A stretch of DNA of 64,000 nt from Alphaproteobacteria bacterium (GCA_006226495.1 SBGU01000041.1:20439-84438); one strand, 5' to 3'. Numbered from the stretch's first letter, positions 1 through 9,701 are shown. Translations and numbers: made by a program. Notes: a model not told the origin generated them from the sequence alone.

Positions 1-166
1 AGCGCCGGAACTGCTGCAATCCGGTTTCCTGCGCCAGTACCGCATGCTGCAGGACTGGGAACGTTCGATGATCGTGAGCTCGTTCCAGCGCGTGGCCGCG
101 ATGATGGACGCCGAGGACCTCGACGCCTCGCCCATCCTGGATGTGGGCGACATCGCGCGGGACTGA
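1..166 (+). CDS. C-terminal fragment of an unidentified protein
   Basis: An open frame entering at base 2 runs 54 codons to a TGA at 164-166. The visible residues are helix-like and end in GDIARD. Its codon use is GC-rich like the genes that follow, and a strong hairpin terminator lies 25 bases downstream, which supports a real gene end. I do not recognise the family from this short tail. The neighbouring TonB receptor is convergent, so its position says little about function. Confidence 0.6.
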   Translation, partial: APELLQSGFLRQYRMLQDWERSMIVSSFQRVAAMMDAEDLDASPILDVGDIARD

Positions 167-190
167 GCCCAAGCCGCGGCCCAAAGAAAA

Positions 191-220
191 AGGCGGGCAA
201 TTGCCCGCCTTTGCTGTTTC
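191..220 (+). terminator. Rho-independent terminator of the partial upstream gene
   Basis: A perfect 20-base palindrome (AGGCGGGCAATTGCCCGCCT, 191-210) is preceded by an A-run and followed by TTGCTGTTT. It sits between convergent genes, so it may serve both strands. Just after it, three short TCTGGCC repeats lie at about 219-247. Confidence 0.75.
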
Positions 221-268
221 TGGCCTGCTTCTGGCCTGTTTCTGGCCAAAAACCGGTATGACCGCAGC

Positions 269-3067
269 CTAGAACTTTACTTTCACGCCAAAATTGGCGG
301 TCCAGTCATAGGTTTCATACTGCATCACGTAATCGCCGTCGTCGTTGCGGTAAACGGCGCGGAACGGCTCGTCCAGGCCATTGGACAGTTCGCCATACAG
401 CTTGACGTCCTTGACGATTTCATACGAACCCGAGAAGTCCCACTGGGTGTGGCTGAGCACATAACGGTCACCAAAACCGCCGGCATTCAGTTCGTCCAGA
501 TATTCGTCGCGGTAGGTCATGGCGGCACGCAGGCTGATCGGGCCTTTTTCGTAACCCAGCACCAGGTTGGCCACGTTCTTCGAGGTCTTCGGCAGCGGGA
601 TCAGATAGTCTTCGCCATCGATGGTGATCGAGGCTTCGCTGTCCACATAGGTATAGTTGGCACCCACGATCAGGCCCGACAGAACACCCGGCAGGAAGGT
701 CAGCGCCTGCTGGTAGTTCAGTTCGATACCCTTCACTTCGGCACTTTCACCGTTACGCGGCTGTACCACTTCCTTGAAGAAGATGCCGTTCAGGGCCTTG
801 TCTTCGAAGGTCTGGTCCACGATGAAGTTATGGATGTCCTTGTAGAAAACACCAAACGACAGCACGGCATCGTTGTTCGGGTACCATTCGATGCTGGCAT
901 CCAGGTTGTGGGCCCACATCGGCAACAGGCCCGGGTTGCCGAATTCGCCTTCGCGCTCGCCATCGTCAAATTCGATGGTGCCGGTGGGCGACATTTTGGA
1001 AATATTCGGGCGAACCACGGAGCGGAAGTAGGCCAGGCGCATGACCAGGTTTTCCATCGGCTCGTAGCGCATGTTCAGGCTCGGCAGGAAATAGTCATAG
1101 TTTTTCTGGTACGAGGTCGGCGTGATGATGGTCTCGTCGCCGCCGATTTCCACAAAGTTACCTGCCGTCGAGAAATCGGTATATTCATAGCGCAGGCCAC
1201 CGACGATGCGCAGCGCACCCACGTCGACACGGCCCATCATATAGGTTGCATAGATATCTTCCGAAGCGTCGTATTCGGTGCCCTGGTCGCCAATGGCGCT
1301 GTCTTCCTCGTTGATCGAGAAATTGGCCCGATTGGCAAAGAAGAAATCGCGTATCGCGGAACCGTCGGCACCCTGGCTGCCCATGGCCATGTCGATCGGA
1401 TAATCAATCGTGCCGGCAAAATCGGCGAGGGTATAATCGCCCAGATCTTCATACACGATAAAGGTCGTGTCGTAGCTCTTGTCGCGGAGTCGCGCTTTGG
1501 CACCCCATTTCAACTGGACCGGATTGTCGCCCCAATAGGTGTCGTAAGCGAGATCGAACCGGAAGGCGAACTGCTCGTCCTTGGCAATACCGTCCGTGTA
1601 TTCGATGGTGTCGATTTCATATTCGCTCAGGTCCTGGATGCCCGTCAGGCCGTCCTGGCTCAGGAAGGCACTGCGCGGCACCATCTCCGAAAAATTCACG
1701 CCGCTCGAGAACCCCTTGCCTTTGAAATCGGTATCCACCCGGTCCGGCTCAGCTTCTTCAGCATGCGAATAGGCAATCGAATAGGTTGCGGTCAGGTCGT
1801 TGAAGCGGGTTTCGCCGCCACCGACAACACTGTAGATTTTCTGGGTTTCGATACGGTCCTTCAGGTCCCGGTCGGCCTTGATGCCATCCAGGAACACATA
1901 GCCGTCTTCAACGCTGGAATTGTCGAGATCGAAGACACCGTCGGTGAACTTCAATTCCATCCGGTTGCGGACCTCGGTGTCCTTGAAGTCGGAATACAGG
2001 GTGCGAATATAAAGGTCGGTATCGTCGGTCGGACGATAATCGATGTTCAGCGCCGCACCCAGACGGCGGCGGGTTACGGTATAATCGCGCAGTTCCAGCT
2101 CTTCCGGCATCAGGGCATCGATTTCGTTGCCATCATCGTCCTCATTCAGCCATTCACCGTCGATTTCCTTGTTGTCGGTGCCGAACTTGCGCTCGTAATA
2201 GCTGATCGAACCGGCGACCGCGAGCTTGTCCGAAAACTGGTCGGAGATGGTCAGCGCGGCTTTCGGGCTGATCTTGTCCTGCTGGTGGTTGTAGCTGCCT
2301 TCAACCTTGGCCTTGACGAACAGGCCCTTCTTGTCGAAGCCGGACAGGGTTTTGATATCGACGTTACCACCAATGGAATCGCCGTCCATGTCCGGGGTCA
2401 GCGACTTGGTCACTTCAACGGTTTCCAGAAGTTCGGACGGGATAACGTCCAGCGCCACCTTGCGGTCGCCCGATTCCGGCGACGGCAGACGCACGCCACC
2501 GATGGACGATGAGCTCAGGTTCGGGTCGATACCGCGGATGATGACATAGCGGCCTTCACCCTGGTCGTTTTCAACCGACAGGCCGACAATACGGCGCACG
2601 GCTTCGGTCACGTTCTGGTCAGGGAAGTTGCCGGCGGCATCAGCAGACAGATAGTTGGCGACATTGTCCGATGCACGCTGTTTCGAGAGCGAGCTGTTGA
2701 GCGAGCCGCGCTGGCCCATGACAAAGATTTCCTCGAACTCTTCCTCGCCACCAACCTGGACATCGACGACCGTACCATCTTCGCCAACCGTAACTTCACG
2801 GCGAACCGGTTCGGTGCCGATGAAGGAAATGACCAGGGTATAGGTGCCCGCGGGAACATTCTGGAACCGGTAGGTACCGTCGCTGCCGGTGGTGGCGCGC
2901 CGGTTCAGTTCCTCAATCTTCACGCTGGCGCCCTGCAGGGCCTGGGCCGATGACGTTTTGACCTGGCCACTGACATCGCCGGCATGTGCGGCGGTGGCGG
3001 TCAGAATTGCGACTGCGCTGGCAGAAGCCAGCACCACACCGCGAAAGCTGATGCGTTGGGATTTCAT
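269..3067 (-). CDS. TonB-dependent outer membrane receptor (TonB-Xanth-Caul type)
   Basis: The 932-residue protein has an export signal (residues 1-29, ending AHA). Next come a carboxypeptidase-regulatory-like beta sandwich (about 31-110), a TonB-box-like stretch around EEIFVMG, a plug domain (about 125-240) and a long beta barrel ending in Phe, as is typical of outer membrane proteins. The family imports large or scarce substrates such as oligosaccharides, peptides or siderophores across the outer membrane using TonB energy. The substrate cannot be read from sequence; the regulatory-like domain and the TonB-Xanth-Caul architecture are common in carbohydrate or peptide uptake loci. No partner genes are adjacent. 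The 188 bases between this start and the ABC exporter gene end hold its upstream region, where I see no clear operator. Confidence 0.95.
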   Translation of the reverse strand: MKSQRISFRGVVLASASAVAILTATAAHAGDVSGQVKTSSAQALQGASVKIEELNRRATTGSDGTYRFQNVPAGTYTLVISFIGTEPVRREVTVGEDGTVVDVQVGGEEEFEEIFVMGQRGSLNSSLSKQRASDNVANYLSADAAGNFPDQNVTEAVRRIVGLSVENDQGEGRYVIIRGIDPNLSSSSIGGVRLPSPESGDRKVALDVIPSELLETVEVTKSLTPDMDGDSIGGNVDIKTLSGFDKKGLFVKAKVEGSYNHQQDKISPKAALTISDQFSDKLAVAGSISYYERKFGTDNKEIDGEWLNEDDDGNEIDALMPEELELRDYTVTRRRLGAALNIDYRPTDDTDLYIRTLYSDFKDTEVRNRMELKFTDGVFDLDNSSVEDGYVFLDGIKADRDLKDRIETQKIYSVVGGGETRFNDLTATYSIAYSHAEEAEPDRVDTDFKGKGFSSGVNFSEMVPRSAFLSQDGLTGIQDLSEYEIDTIEYTDGIAKDEQFAFRFDLAYDTYWGDNPVQLKWGAKARLRDKSYDTTFIVYEDLGDYTLADFAGTIDYPIDMAMGSQGADGSAIRDFFFANRANFSINEEDSAIGDQGTEYDASEDIYATYMMGRVDVGALRIVGGLRYEYTDFSTAGNFVEIGGDETIITPTSYQKNYDYFLPSLNMRYEPMENLVMRLAYFRSVVRPNISKMSPTGTIEFDDGEREGEFGNPGLLPMWAHNLDASIEWYPNNDAVLSFGVFYKDIHNFIVDQTFEDKALNGIFFKEVVQPRNGESAEVKGIELNYQQALTFLPGVLSGLIVGANYTYVDSEASITIDGEDYLIPLPKTSKNVANLVLGYEKGPISLRAAMTYRDEYLDELNAGGFGDRYVLSHTQWDFSGSYEIVKDVKLYGELSNGLDEPFRAVYRNDDGDYVMQYETYDWTANFGVKVKF

Positions 3068-3255
3068 GGGCTTATTTCCTTCCGAGCCTGTAGGCTATGT
3101 AATTGTGGCCCGCACCCCGGTCGGGATGCAGGCAGGCCCATAAATCCAGCCCCTACATGTCAGGGCTGTTACCGCTATATGATATTTTTATTACGCGATG
3201 GTCCCGTTTCTGAATATTTGTTCCGAAACGGTATTTTCTGTTTCGTTTTTAGGTG

Positions 3256-5112
3256 TTACGCACCGGCAAGCACAGCCAGCTTCTCTTCGGCCTTGCTGGC
3301 TTCCTGCTGTTTTTGCCACATGCGGGAATAGGCTCCACGGGCAGCCAACAACTGGTCGTGCGTGCCGCGTTCGATAATCTCACCCGCGTCCAGCACCAGG
3401 ATCTGTTCGGCATTCACCACAGTCGACAAACGGTGCGCGATCACGATCGTGGTGCGACCTTCTGCAATCTGTTCCAGCGATGCCTGGATTTCCCGCTCGG
3501 TATGGCTGTCGAGCGCAGAGGTCGCTTCGTCCAGCAGCAGGATTGGCGGGTTTTTCAGAATGGTGCGCGCGATTGCCACCCGCTGTTTTTCGCCGCCCGA
3601 AAGCTTGAGGCCACGTTCGCCAACCTCTGCCTCATAGCCTTCCGGCAGCGCGGTGATGAAATCATGGATATGCGCAAGACGCGCCGCTTCCTCGACCTCG
3701 GCATCGGTGGCATCGGGCCGGCCATAGCGGATATTATAGCGAATGGTATCGTTGAACAGCACCGTATCCTGCGGTACCACTCCAATATGTTCGCGCAGGC
3801 TTTTCTGGGTCACGGTGCCAATATCCTGGCCGTCCACCAGAATGCGCCCGCCCGTCACGTCATAGAAACGGAACAGGATGCGCGAAATGGTGGATTTGCC
3901 CGCGCCAGACGCGCCTACAATGGCGGTGGTGGTGCCGGCGGGCACTTCAAAATTCAGCCCCTTCAGGATCGGCCTGTTGGCGGCATAATGGAAATGCACA
4001 TTTTCGAACTGTACACGCCCGCCGGCTACCTTCAGCACGGGCGCACTGGTTTCATCCTTCACTTCGGAATGGGTGCCGATGATCACGAACATCTTTTCCA
4101 TATCCACCAGCGACTGCTTGATTTCCCGGTACACAAAACCAAGGAAGTTGAGCGGCATATAGATCTGGATCAGAAGCGAGTTCACGAGCACAAAATCACC
4201 GATGGTAAAACGGCCGTCGACCACACCCTGCCCCGCCATCCACAGCACCGCCACCAGGCCAAGGGTGATGATCAGCCCCTGCCCCACGTTCAGGAGGGTC
4301 AGCGACACCTGGCTTTTGACCGAGGCGCGTTCGAAGCCCGCGAGCGCAGTGTCATAGCGCCGCGCTTCATGTTCCTCGTTGGTGAAATATTTGACGGTCT
4401 CGAAATTCAGCAGGCTGTCGATGGCCTTGGTATTGGCTTTGGTGTCCTGCTCGTTCATCTCGCGCCGGAACTTCAGGCGCCAGTCGGTCACCGTGATGGT
4501 GAAGAAGATATAGCTGAACAGGCACACAAAGGTGATGGCCGCATACAGGAACCCGAACTTGGTCCAGAAGATGGACGAGATCAGCACGATTTCCAGGAGG
4601 GTCGGCAGGATGTTGAACAGCATGAAACGCAAGAGGAAATCGATGCCGCGCGTGCCGCGTTCGATCACCCGGCTCAGGCCGCCGGTGCGCCGCTCCAGGT
4701 GGAATTTGAGGCTGAGGCCATGAAGGTGCCTGAAGGTATTGAGCGCAATCTGCCTGAGCGCATGCTGCCCCACCTTCACGAAAACCGCGTCCCGAAGTTC
4801 ACCGAACACCTGGCTCAGCACCCTGGCGGTGCCATAGCCAAGGATCAGGCCGACAGGCAGCACAAGCGCCAGGGTTTCGACACCGGGTTTGGTTTCGCCT
4901 GTCAGGGCATCAACCGCGTCCTTGAACAGGAACGGCACATAAATGCCGATCAGCTTCGCCAGCACAAGGCACACCATTGCCGCGATCACCCGCACCTTCA
5001 GGTCGGTGCGCCCCTTGGCCCACAGATAGGGCGCAAGGCTTTTCACCGTCTGCCAGTGGCTTTCGGTTTTTTCGTCTTTGGGGGCGGCTTGGGCCGGATT
5101 CTGGTCGGACAT
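3256..5112 (-). CDS. Atm1/HMT-type ABC exporter (membrane-ATPase fusion)
   Basis: The 618 residues combine an N-terminal six-helix ABC membrane domain (about 25-330) with a C-terminal ATPase domain. Visible motifs are Walker A GASGAGKST, signature LSGGEKQRVAIART, Walker B ILLLDEATSALD and the H-loop IVIAHRLSTV. The sequence pattern (SLAPYLWAKGRTDLKVRV near the start, GDFVLVNSLLIQIYMPLNFLGFVYREIKQSLVDMEKMF before the ATPase) is that of the Atm1/ABCB7 class. These homodimers export glutathione-linked persulfides or metal conjugates and support Fe-S or heavy-metal homeostasis. The assignment to this class is by family resemblance; the substrate is inferred. It is a single gene with its own upstream region. 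Confidence 0.93.
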   Translation of the reverse strand: MSDQNPAQAAPKDEKTESHWQTVKSLAPYLWAKGRTDLKVRVIAAMVCLVLAKLIGIYVPFLFKDAVDALTGETKPGVETLALVLPVGLILGYGTARVLSQVFGELRDAVFVKVGQHALRQIALNTFRHLHGLSLKFHLERRTGGLSRVIERGTRGIDFLLRFMLFNILPTLLEIVLISSIFWTKFGFLYAAITFVCLFSYIFFTITVTDWRLKFRREMNEQDTKANTKAIDSLLNFETVKYFTNEEHEARRYDTALAGFERASVKSQVSLTLLNVGQGLIITLGLVAVLWMAGQGVVDGRFTIGDFVLVNSLLIQIYMPLNFLGFVYREIKQSLVDMEKMFVIIGTHSEVKDETSAPVLKVAGGRVQFENVHFHYAANRPILKGLNFEVPAGTTTAIVGASGAGKSTISRILFRFYDVTGGRILVDGQDIGTVTQKSLREHIGVVPQDTVLFNDTIRYNIRYGRPDATDAEVEEAARLAHIHDFITALPEGYEAEVGERGLKLSGGEKQRVAIARTILKNPPILLLDEATSALDSHTEREIQASLEQIAEGRTTIVIAHRLSTVVNAEQILVLDAGEIIERGTHDQLLAARGAYSRMWQKQQEASKAEEKLAVLAGA

Positions 5113-5210
5113 AAGGCGGGTCGCTCGTGTGCAAGGTTCGACAATGCCAACAGCCTGCGCGCCGGGCGCCCGGGTGGCAACAGGGAAATGGAACCTGCCC
5201 TATGTGGGAA

Positions 5211-5242
5211 GCGCCGGCCCGATGCGCAAGCCGGGCCGGCGC
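5211..5242 (-). terminator. GC-rich hairpin after the aminotransferase gene
   Basis: GCGCCGGCCCG (5211-5221) and CGGGCCGGCGC (5232-5242) are perfect 11-base inverted arms, 7 bases past the stop codon of the minus-strand aminotransferase. The following T-run is weak, so it may be a poor intrinsic terminator or an mRNA 3' stabiliser. Confidence 0.5.
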
Positions 5243-5248
5243 AATTGA

Positions 5249-6439
5249 TCAGTAAAGCGACGCAATCGATTCCGCGAGATAGGGAATATTGGCGTCGGTC
5301 ATGCCGGCCACGTTGATGCGGCCATTGTCCGGGAAATAGATGGCGCGGTCGGCGCGCAGGCGCTTCACTTCGTCCGGCGTCAGGGCCAGCAGCGAGAACA
5401 TGCCGGTCTGGCTGGCGACCGCACCGAAGCGGTTATCAAGGCCGTAGGGGCGCAGGGCATCGACGAAGGATGCGCGCAGGCCAACCATGCGCACGCGCAT
5501 GGCTTCCAGCTCGTCCATCCAGGCCTGCTTCAGGGCCTCGTTCTGCATGATGGTGGTGACAAGCGCCGCACCGTGGGCCGGCGGCATGGAATAGTTTTCC
5601 CGCGCCAGCTTGGCCAGATTGGTGGTCAGTGCCGCCTTGGCGTCCTTCTGCTGGCCCTTGACCATCAGCGCACCCGTGCGTTCGCGGTACAGGCCGAAAT
5701 TCTTGGAACAGCTATAGGACAGCACGGCTTCCGGCATGGCCTCGAACACACGGCGCACCGGCGCGGCATCGGCCGACAGGCCGGACGCGAAACCCTGATA
5801 GGCCATGTCGACAAACGGCACCAGGCCCTTCCTGAGCATCAGTTCCACGACACGCTGCCAGCCTTCGACCGGCAGGTCGGCCCCCGTGGGGTTGTGGCAA
5901 CAGCCGTGCAACAGCACCAGATCACCCGCCTTCGCGGCTTCAAGCGATGCCATCATGCCATCCACATCCACCGCAGCGGTTTCGCGGTCATAATAGCGGT
6001 ACACCTGATGCTTGAGGCCAGCCGCCTTCAGGGTCGGCACATGGTTGGCCCAGGTCGGATCGGACACCCAGACGGTCGCTTCAGGTGTTGCATATGCAAC
6101 AAGTTCGAAGCCCAGACGCAGCGCGCCGCAGCCACCCGGCGTCTGGATCGCGGCGACCTGGCCCTCGAGCGCGGCCTTCAGGTCGGAACCGAACACCAGG
6201 TTCTGGCAGGCGTCGGTGAACCCGGGCCAGCCGGTCGGCGCGATATAGACCTTGGTGCCCTCGTTCGCGACCATATGTTCATACGCCGCCTGCACGGCAC
6301 CCAGAATGACGGTGCGGCCCTTTGCGTCCTTGTAGACACCAACACCGAGATCGACCTTCTTGGGGTTTTCGTCGGCATTGAACAGGGCGGATAGACCCAG
6401 GATCGGGTCGGCGGGCAGCGGGGTCAAATGGGCAAACAT
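5249..6439 (-). CDS. Aromatic/aspartate aminotransferase (class I, PLP)
   Basis: This 396-residue protein matches the AspC/TyrB family in length and motifs. These include the N-terminal pattern DPILGLSALFNAD with DLGVGVYKD, LLHGCCHNPTGAD for cofactor contacts, and SYSCSKNFGLYRERTGAL, which holds the lysine that forms the PLP Schiff base. It should exchange amino groups between aromatic amino acids or aspartate and 2-oxoglutarate in the cytoplasm. The start at 6439 is supported by a GAGAGGAC ribosome site. Sequence alone does not separate tyrosine from aspartate preference. Confidence 0.93.
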   Translation of the reverse strand: MFAHLTPLPADPILGLSALFNADENPKKVDLGVGVYKDAKGRTVILGAVQAAYEHMVANEGTKVYIAPTGWPGFTDACQNLVFGSDLKAALEGQVAAIQTPGGCGALRLGFELVAYATPEATVWVSDPTWANHVPTLKAAGLKHQVYRYYDRETAAVDVDGMMASLEAAKAGDLVLLHGCCHNPTGADLPVEGWQRVVELMLRKGLVPFVDMAYQGFASGLSADAAPVRRVFEAMPEAVLSYSCSKNFGLYRERTGALMVKGQQKDAKAALTTNLAKLARENYSMPPAHGAALVTTIMQNEALKQAWMDELEAMRVRMVGLRASFVDALRPYGLDNRFGAVASQTGMFSLLALTPDEVKRLRADRAIYFPDNGRINVAGMTDANIPYLAESIASLY

Positions 6440-6601
6440 GGCGTCCTCTCGGGCATTGAATTGGCGAGGGGCCCGGCCGGGACCGGAACCCGAAAAATCA
6501 TGTGCCCCCTTGTGCGGGCTTTCGCCATTTTTTTCAAGCCGTGTGTACCCTGATCGCCCGCATTTTTGCTGACCGGCGGGACAAGTTTTTCGTATGGGCC
6601 G

Positions 6602-7066
6602 TCAGGCCCGTTCGACCCGCGCCAGGTAACAGCCCCTGCGGGCCGAATGCACATGCAGATAGGCAACCCCGGGATTGCTCAAATATTTCCCGAACACCAT
6701 GGCCGCGCCGTCGCCGTCTGTCACATCGGCCTCCAGCATCATATGATCGGCACCAAAGGCCCGCACGGACAAAAGCCGCTTCAGGTAGGGCGGCACCACG
6801 CCCACGACCGGTTCTACGGGCCGCGCACCGTCGACCACATAGACCGCATGCGATGACCGATAGGGACTGTCCACCGCCAGATGTTCATGGTTCACGAGCA
6901 GCACACGTTCCCCCGGTTCGGCGTCCCTGAGGCCGATACGGCAGGGAAATCCGGGTTTGGCGTCGGCGATATAGGCCCGACATCCGAAAACGGCCAGCGC
7001 GGCATCGTCTTTTCCGTAAAGATGTTCGAACGGTTCAGCCGGCAGGGCCATGATACGGAAGCTCAT
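6602..7066 (-). CDS. DUF1203 family protein
   Basis: This is a 154-residue soluble protein. The start ATG at 7064-7066 is chosen because a GAGGAGA ribosome site precedes it; the frame stays open further upstream into the divergent ada gene, but that part reads as antisense of ada. Residues such as CRIGLRDAEPGERVLLVNHEH and SPYRSSHAVYV resemble the DUF1203 family, whose function is unknown. It is divergent from the ada operon with about 170 bases between them. No catalytic motif is evident. Confidence 0.8.
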   Translation of the reverse strand: MSFRIMALPAEPFEHLYGKDDAALAVFGCRAYIADAKPGFPCRIGLRDAEPGERVLLVNHEHLAVDSPYRSSHAVYVVDGARPVEPVVGVVPPYLKRLLSVRAFGADHMMLEADVTDGDGAAMVFGKYLSNPGVAYLHVHSARRGCYLARVERA

Positions 7067-7237
7067 CTGTCTCTCCTCAACAAGTTTGATGACGGGGGAA
7101 TGCCTGAAGGTGGTGCGCTGGACAGTCCGTTTCTTGCGGCCGAACAAAATGAATTCAATCGCAAGGACCGGAGCGCCGGCAATTGGCCAGCGCCATAAAC
7201 TGGCGTCCTGCTTGACATTGACCGACAGGAGGCAAGG

Positions 7238-8329
7238 ATGACCATTCAACTGAAAAACATCGCGGAACCGGATATGGGCAGTCGCCTGAACGACACCGAG
7301 AAGTGGCACGCCGTGCTGGGGCGGGACCGCACCCATGACGGCAGCTTCTATTTTTCGGTGGCCACCACCGGTGTTTATTGTCGCCCGTCGTGCGGGGCGC
7401 GGCCGCCACGGCGCGAGAATGTCGCGTTCCACAATAGTTGCGCGGATGCCGAGGCCGCGGGGTTCCGTCCCTGCAAGCGCTGCAAACCGGACGCCACCGC
7501 AAGCTGGAACGAACGATCGGCGATGGTCGCGCAGGCCTGCCGTTTTATCGAAGCGGCAGAAACACCACCGACCCTGGCGAAAATCGCCGCGGCATCGGGG
7601 CTCAGCCCGCACCATTTTCACCGGGTATTCAAGGAAGTGACCGGCGTCACGCCCAAGGCCTATGCCACCGGCCACCGCACCCGGGCGGTCCGGGCCGGCC
7701 TCAAGGGCGCGGGCACGGTTACGGAAGCCATCTATGACGCAGGGTATAATGCCAGCAGCCGCTTCTATGAAAAGGCGGACAGCTTTCTGGGCATGACCCC
7801 GAGGGCGTTCAAATCAGGCGGCGCGGGCCAGACCATCCAGCATGCCATCCGCACCTGCAGCCTGGGCCTGATGCTGGTTGCCGCCACCGAACGTGGTGTC
7901 TGCTGCCTGCAGTTCGGCGACGATGAAGCCGCGCTGAAGGCCGCCCTTGTCCACGAATTTCCGGGTGCCGTGCTGGCCAGTGGCGACAAGCTGTTCGAAA
8001 CCTGGGTCGATGCTGCGCTCGCGCTTGTGGAAAGTGGCACACAGCCGGAGGACGGCCTGCCGCTGGATATCCGCGGCACCGCATTCCAGCAGAAGGTATG
8101 GCACGCGCTGCAACAGATCCCGGCAGGCACGACCGCCAGTTATACCGATGTCGCCACACAGATCGGCGCGCCCAGGGCCGTGCGGGCGGTGGCGCAGGCC
8201 TGTGCCAGTAACCGGATTGCAGTCGCCATCCCCTGCCACAGGGTGGTAAGGTCCGATGGCAGCCTGAGCGGATACCGCTGGGGTGTGGAACGCAAAAAAA
8301 GCCTGTTGGACCGGGAGAGTGCGGAATGA
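7238..8329 (+). CDS. ada: Ada: methylphosphotriester/O6-methylguanine repair protein and regulator
   Basis: The 363-residue protein has the full Ada layout. The N-terminal zinc domain has C48, C52, C79 and C82 (C48 is the position expected to take methyl groups from phosphotriesters). It is followed by an AraC-type helix-turn-helix region (about 95-185) and a C-terminal O6-alkylguanine methyltransferase domain with the active-site motif IPCHRVV. Methylated Ada activates its own operon in known systems. Here it heads a three-gene operon: it overlaps the next gene by ATGA, and alkB follows. The start has a strong AGGAGGCAAGG ribosome site. Confidence 0.97.
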   Translation: MTIQLKNIAEPDMGSRLNDTEKWHAVLGRDRTHDGSFYFSVATTGVYCRPSCGARPPRRENVAFHNSCADAEAAGFRPCKRCKPDATASWNERSAMVAQACRFIEAAETPPTLAKIAAASGLSPHHFHRVFKEVTGVTPKAYATGHRTRAVRAGLKGAGTVTEAIYDAGYNASSRFYEKADSFLGMTPRAFKSGGAGQTIQHAIRTCSLGLMLVAATERGVCCLQFGDDEAALKAALVHEFPGAVLASGDKLFETWVDAALALVESGTQPEDGLPLDIRGTAFQQKVWHALQQIPAGTTASYTDVATQIGAPRAVRAVAQACASNRIAVAIPCHRVVRSDGSLSGYRWGVERKKSLLDRESAE

Positions 8330-9057
8330 ATGCTGTTACCATGGCAAAAGCAGACACCGCCGCCGACCGTCTCCAGTCCCTGGACTGGGGCCGGATCGGC
8401 GAAAGCCTGCTGGATCGGGGTTTTGCCACCTTTCCGCTTTTGAGCGCAGACGAATGCGCGGCAGCCCGCGCGCTCTATGACCACGAGAACGGTTTTCGCA
8501 AACATGTGATCATGGCGCGCCATGCCTATGGTCGGGGCGAATATAAATATTTCAGCTATCCGCTGCCGCAGATGGTCGACAGCCTCAGGCACGCGCTTTA
8601 TGCCAGACTGGCGCCTGTCGCCAACCTGTGGTCGAACAGGCTGGGCAAAGGCCTGACCTTCCCCGCCGCCCTGTCGGACTTCACGGCCCAGTGCCATGCC
8701 GACGGCCAGTTGCGCCCGACACCGCTTCTCTTGAAATATGGGCCCGGCGACTATAACCGCCTGCACCAGGACCTGTATGGCGACCGGTTCTTCCCGTTCC
8801 AGGTGGCGACCCTTCTGAATGCGCCGGGGCGGGATTTTGAAGGCGGTGAATTTGTGCTCGTGGAAAACCGCCCGCGTGTGCAGGCGCGGCCCATGGTCGT
8901 GCCCCTGAAGGAAGGCGAAGCCATTGTGTTCGCGGTCAATGAACGGCCGGACATGGGCAGCCGCGGCTGGCGCAGGGCCAGCCTGCGCCACGGGGTCAGC
9001 GATATCCTGGCGGGCGAGCGCCACACCATGGGCATCATCTTCCATGACGCCCGCTGA
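8326..9057 (+). CDS. 2-oxoglutarate/Fe(II) dioxygenase in the ada operon
   Basis: The 243-residue enzyme shows the double-stranded beta-helix iron triad: HxD in LHQDLYGD, a distal His in RHGVSD, and a downstream Arg (ERHTMGI) for 2-oxoglutarate. It is translationally coupled to ada (ATGA overlap) and lies 8 bases before alkB, so it almost certainly belongs to the alkylation response. It is not AlkB itself, and its N-terminus lacks the AlkB nucleotide-recognition pattern. It might oxidise another alkylated base, nucleotide or protein; the substrate is unknown. Confidence 0.9.
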   Translation: MNAVTMAKADTAADRLQSLDWGRIGESLLDRGFATFPLLSADECAAARALYDHENGFRKHVIMARHAYGRGEYKYFSYPLPQMVDSLRHALYARLAPVANLWSNRLGKGLTFPAALSDFTAQCHADGQLRPTPLLLKYGPGDYNRLHQDLYGDRFFPFQVATLLNAPGRDFEGGEFVLVENRPRVQARPMVVPLKEGEAIVFAVNERPDMGSRGWRRASLRHGVSDILAGERHTMGIIFHDAR

Positions 9058-9065
9058 GACCAGCC

Positions 9066-9701
9066 ATGCCTGACCTGTTCGCGCCTCTCAGGCCCGAGAT
9101 GGAGAGCATCCGCGACGGTGTGGTGCTGCTGGCCGGTTTTGCCGACAGCGGCACCCTTCTGCCCTATATCCGTACCCTGACGACCGAGGCACCCTTCAGG
9201 CACATGGTCACACCCGGCGGGCGCCAGATGCGCGTGGCCATGAGCAACTGCGGCCCCCTGGGCTGGGTGTCCGAACCCACAGGGTACCGCTATGCGCCGA
9301 CCGATCCCCTGAGTGGCAAACCTTGGCCCGCCATGCCTGCGGTGTTCCGGGACCTCGCGGCCCGCGCCGCCGCATGCGCAGGCTTTGGTATCTTTGAACC
9401 CGATGCCTGCCTGATCAATCGTTACGAAACCGGAACAAGCCTCAGCCCACATCAGGATATGGATGAGGCGGACAAGAACTGGCCCATCGTTTCCGTCTCA
9501 ATCGGCGTGTCGGCCATGTTCCAGCTTTATGGTAACATACGCGGTGGCACGCCCCTGAATATCCCGCTTCATGACGGTGACATACTGGTGTTCGGCGGGC
9601 CTGCAAGGCTGGCGTTTCATGGCGTGCGCAAACTGGCCCCCGCCCAGCATGCCCTGACCGGCAGCCGCCGGTTCAACCTGACCTTTCGCCGCGCGCGGTA
9701 G
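9066..9701 (+). CDS. alkB: AlkB-type alkylated DNA dioxygenase
   Basis: The 211 residues carry the AlkB signature: HxD in LSPHQDMDE, the distal His in LAFHGVRKL, and the C-terminal RFNLTFRRAR with the two arginines that bind 2-oxoglutarate. The NRYETGTSLSPHQD block is characteristic. It removes 1-methyladenine and 3-methylcytosine lesions by oxidative demethylation, using Fe(II) and 2-oxoglutarate. It is the third gene of the ada operon. Confidence 0.96.
   Translation: MPDLFAPLRPEMESIRDGVVLLAGFADSGTLLPYIRTLTTEAPFRHMVTPGGRQMRVAMSNCGPLGWVSEPTGYRYAPTDPLSGKPWPAMPAVFRDLAARAAACAGFGIFEPDACLINRYETGTSLSPHQDMDEADKNWPIVSVSIGVSAMFQLYGNIRGGTPLNIPLHDGDILVFGGPARLAFHGVRKLAPAQHALTGSRRFNLTFRRAR

Noticed and set aside
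449..2512. A 687-codon open frame on the plus strand, antisense to the TonB receptor
   Set aside because: Typical shadow in GC-rich DNA; the minus strand has a complete receptor with signal peptide and barrel end. Similar long antisense frames over the ABC exporter, metH, ettA and SpdH-like genes were dismissed for the same reason.
6602..7675. A minus-strand frame that extends the DUF1203 gene to 357 codons
   Set aside because: The upstream part runs antisense through ada; a GAGGAGA ribosome site at 7066 and family length fix the shorter start.
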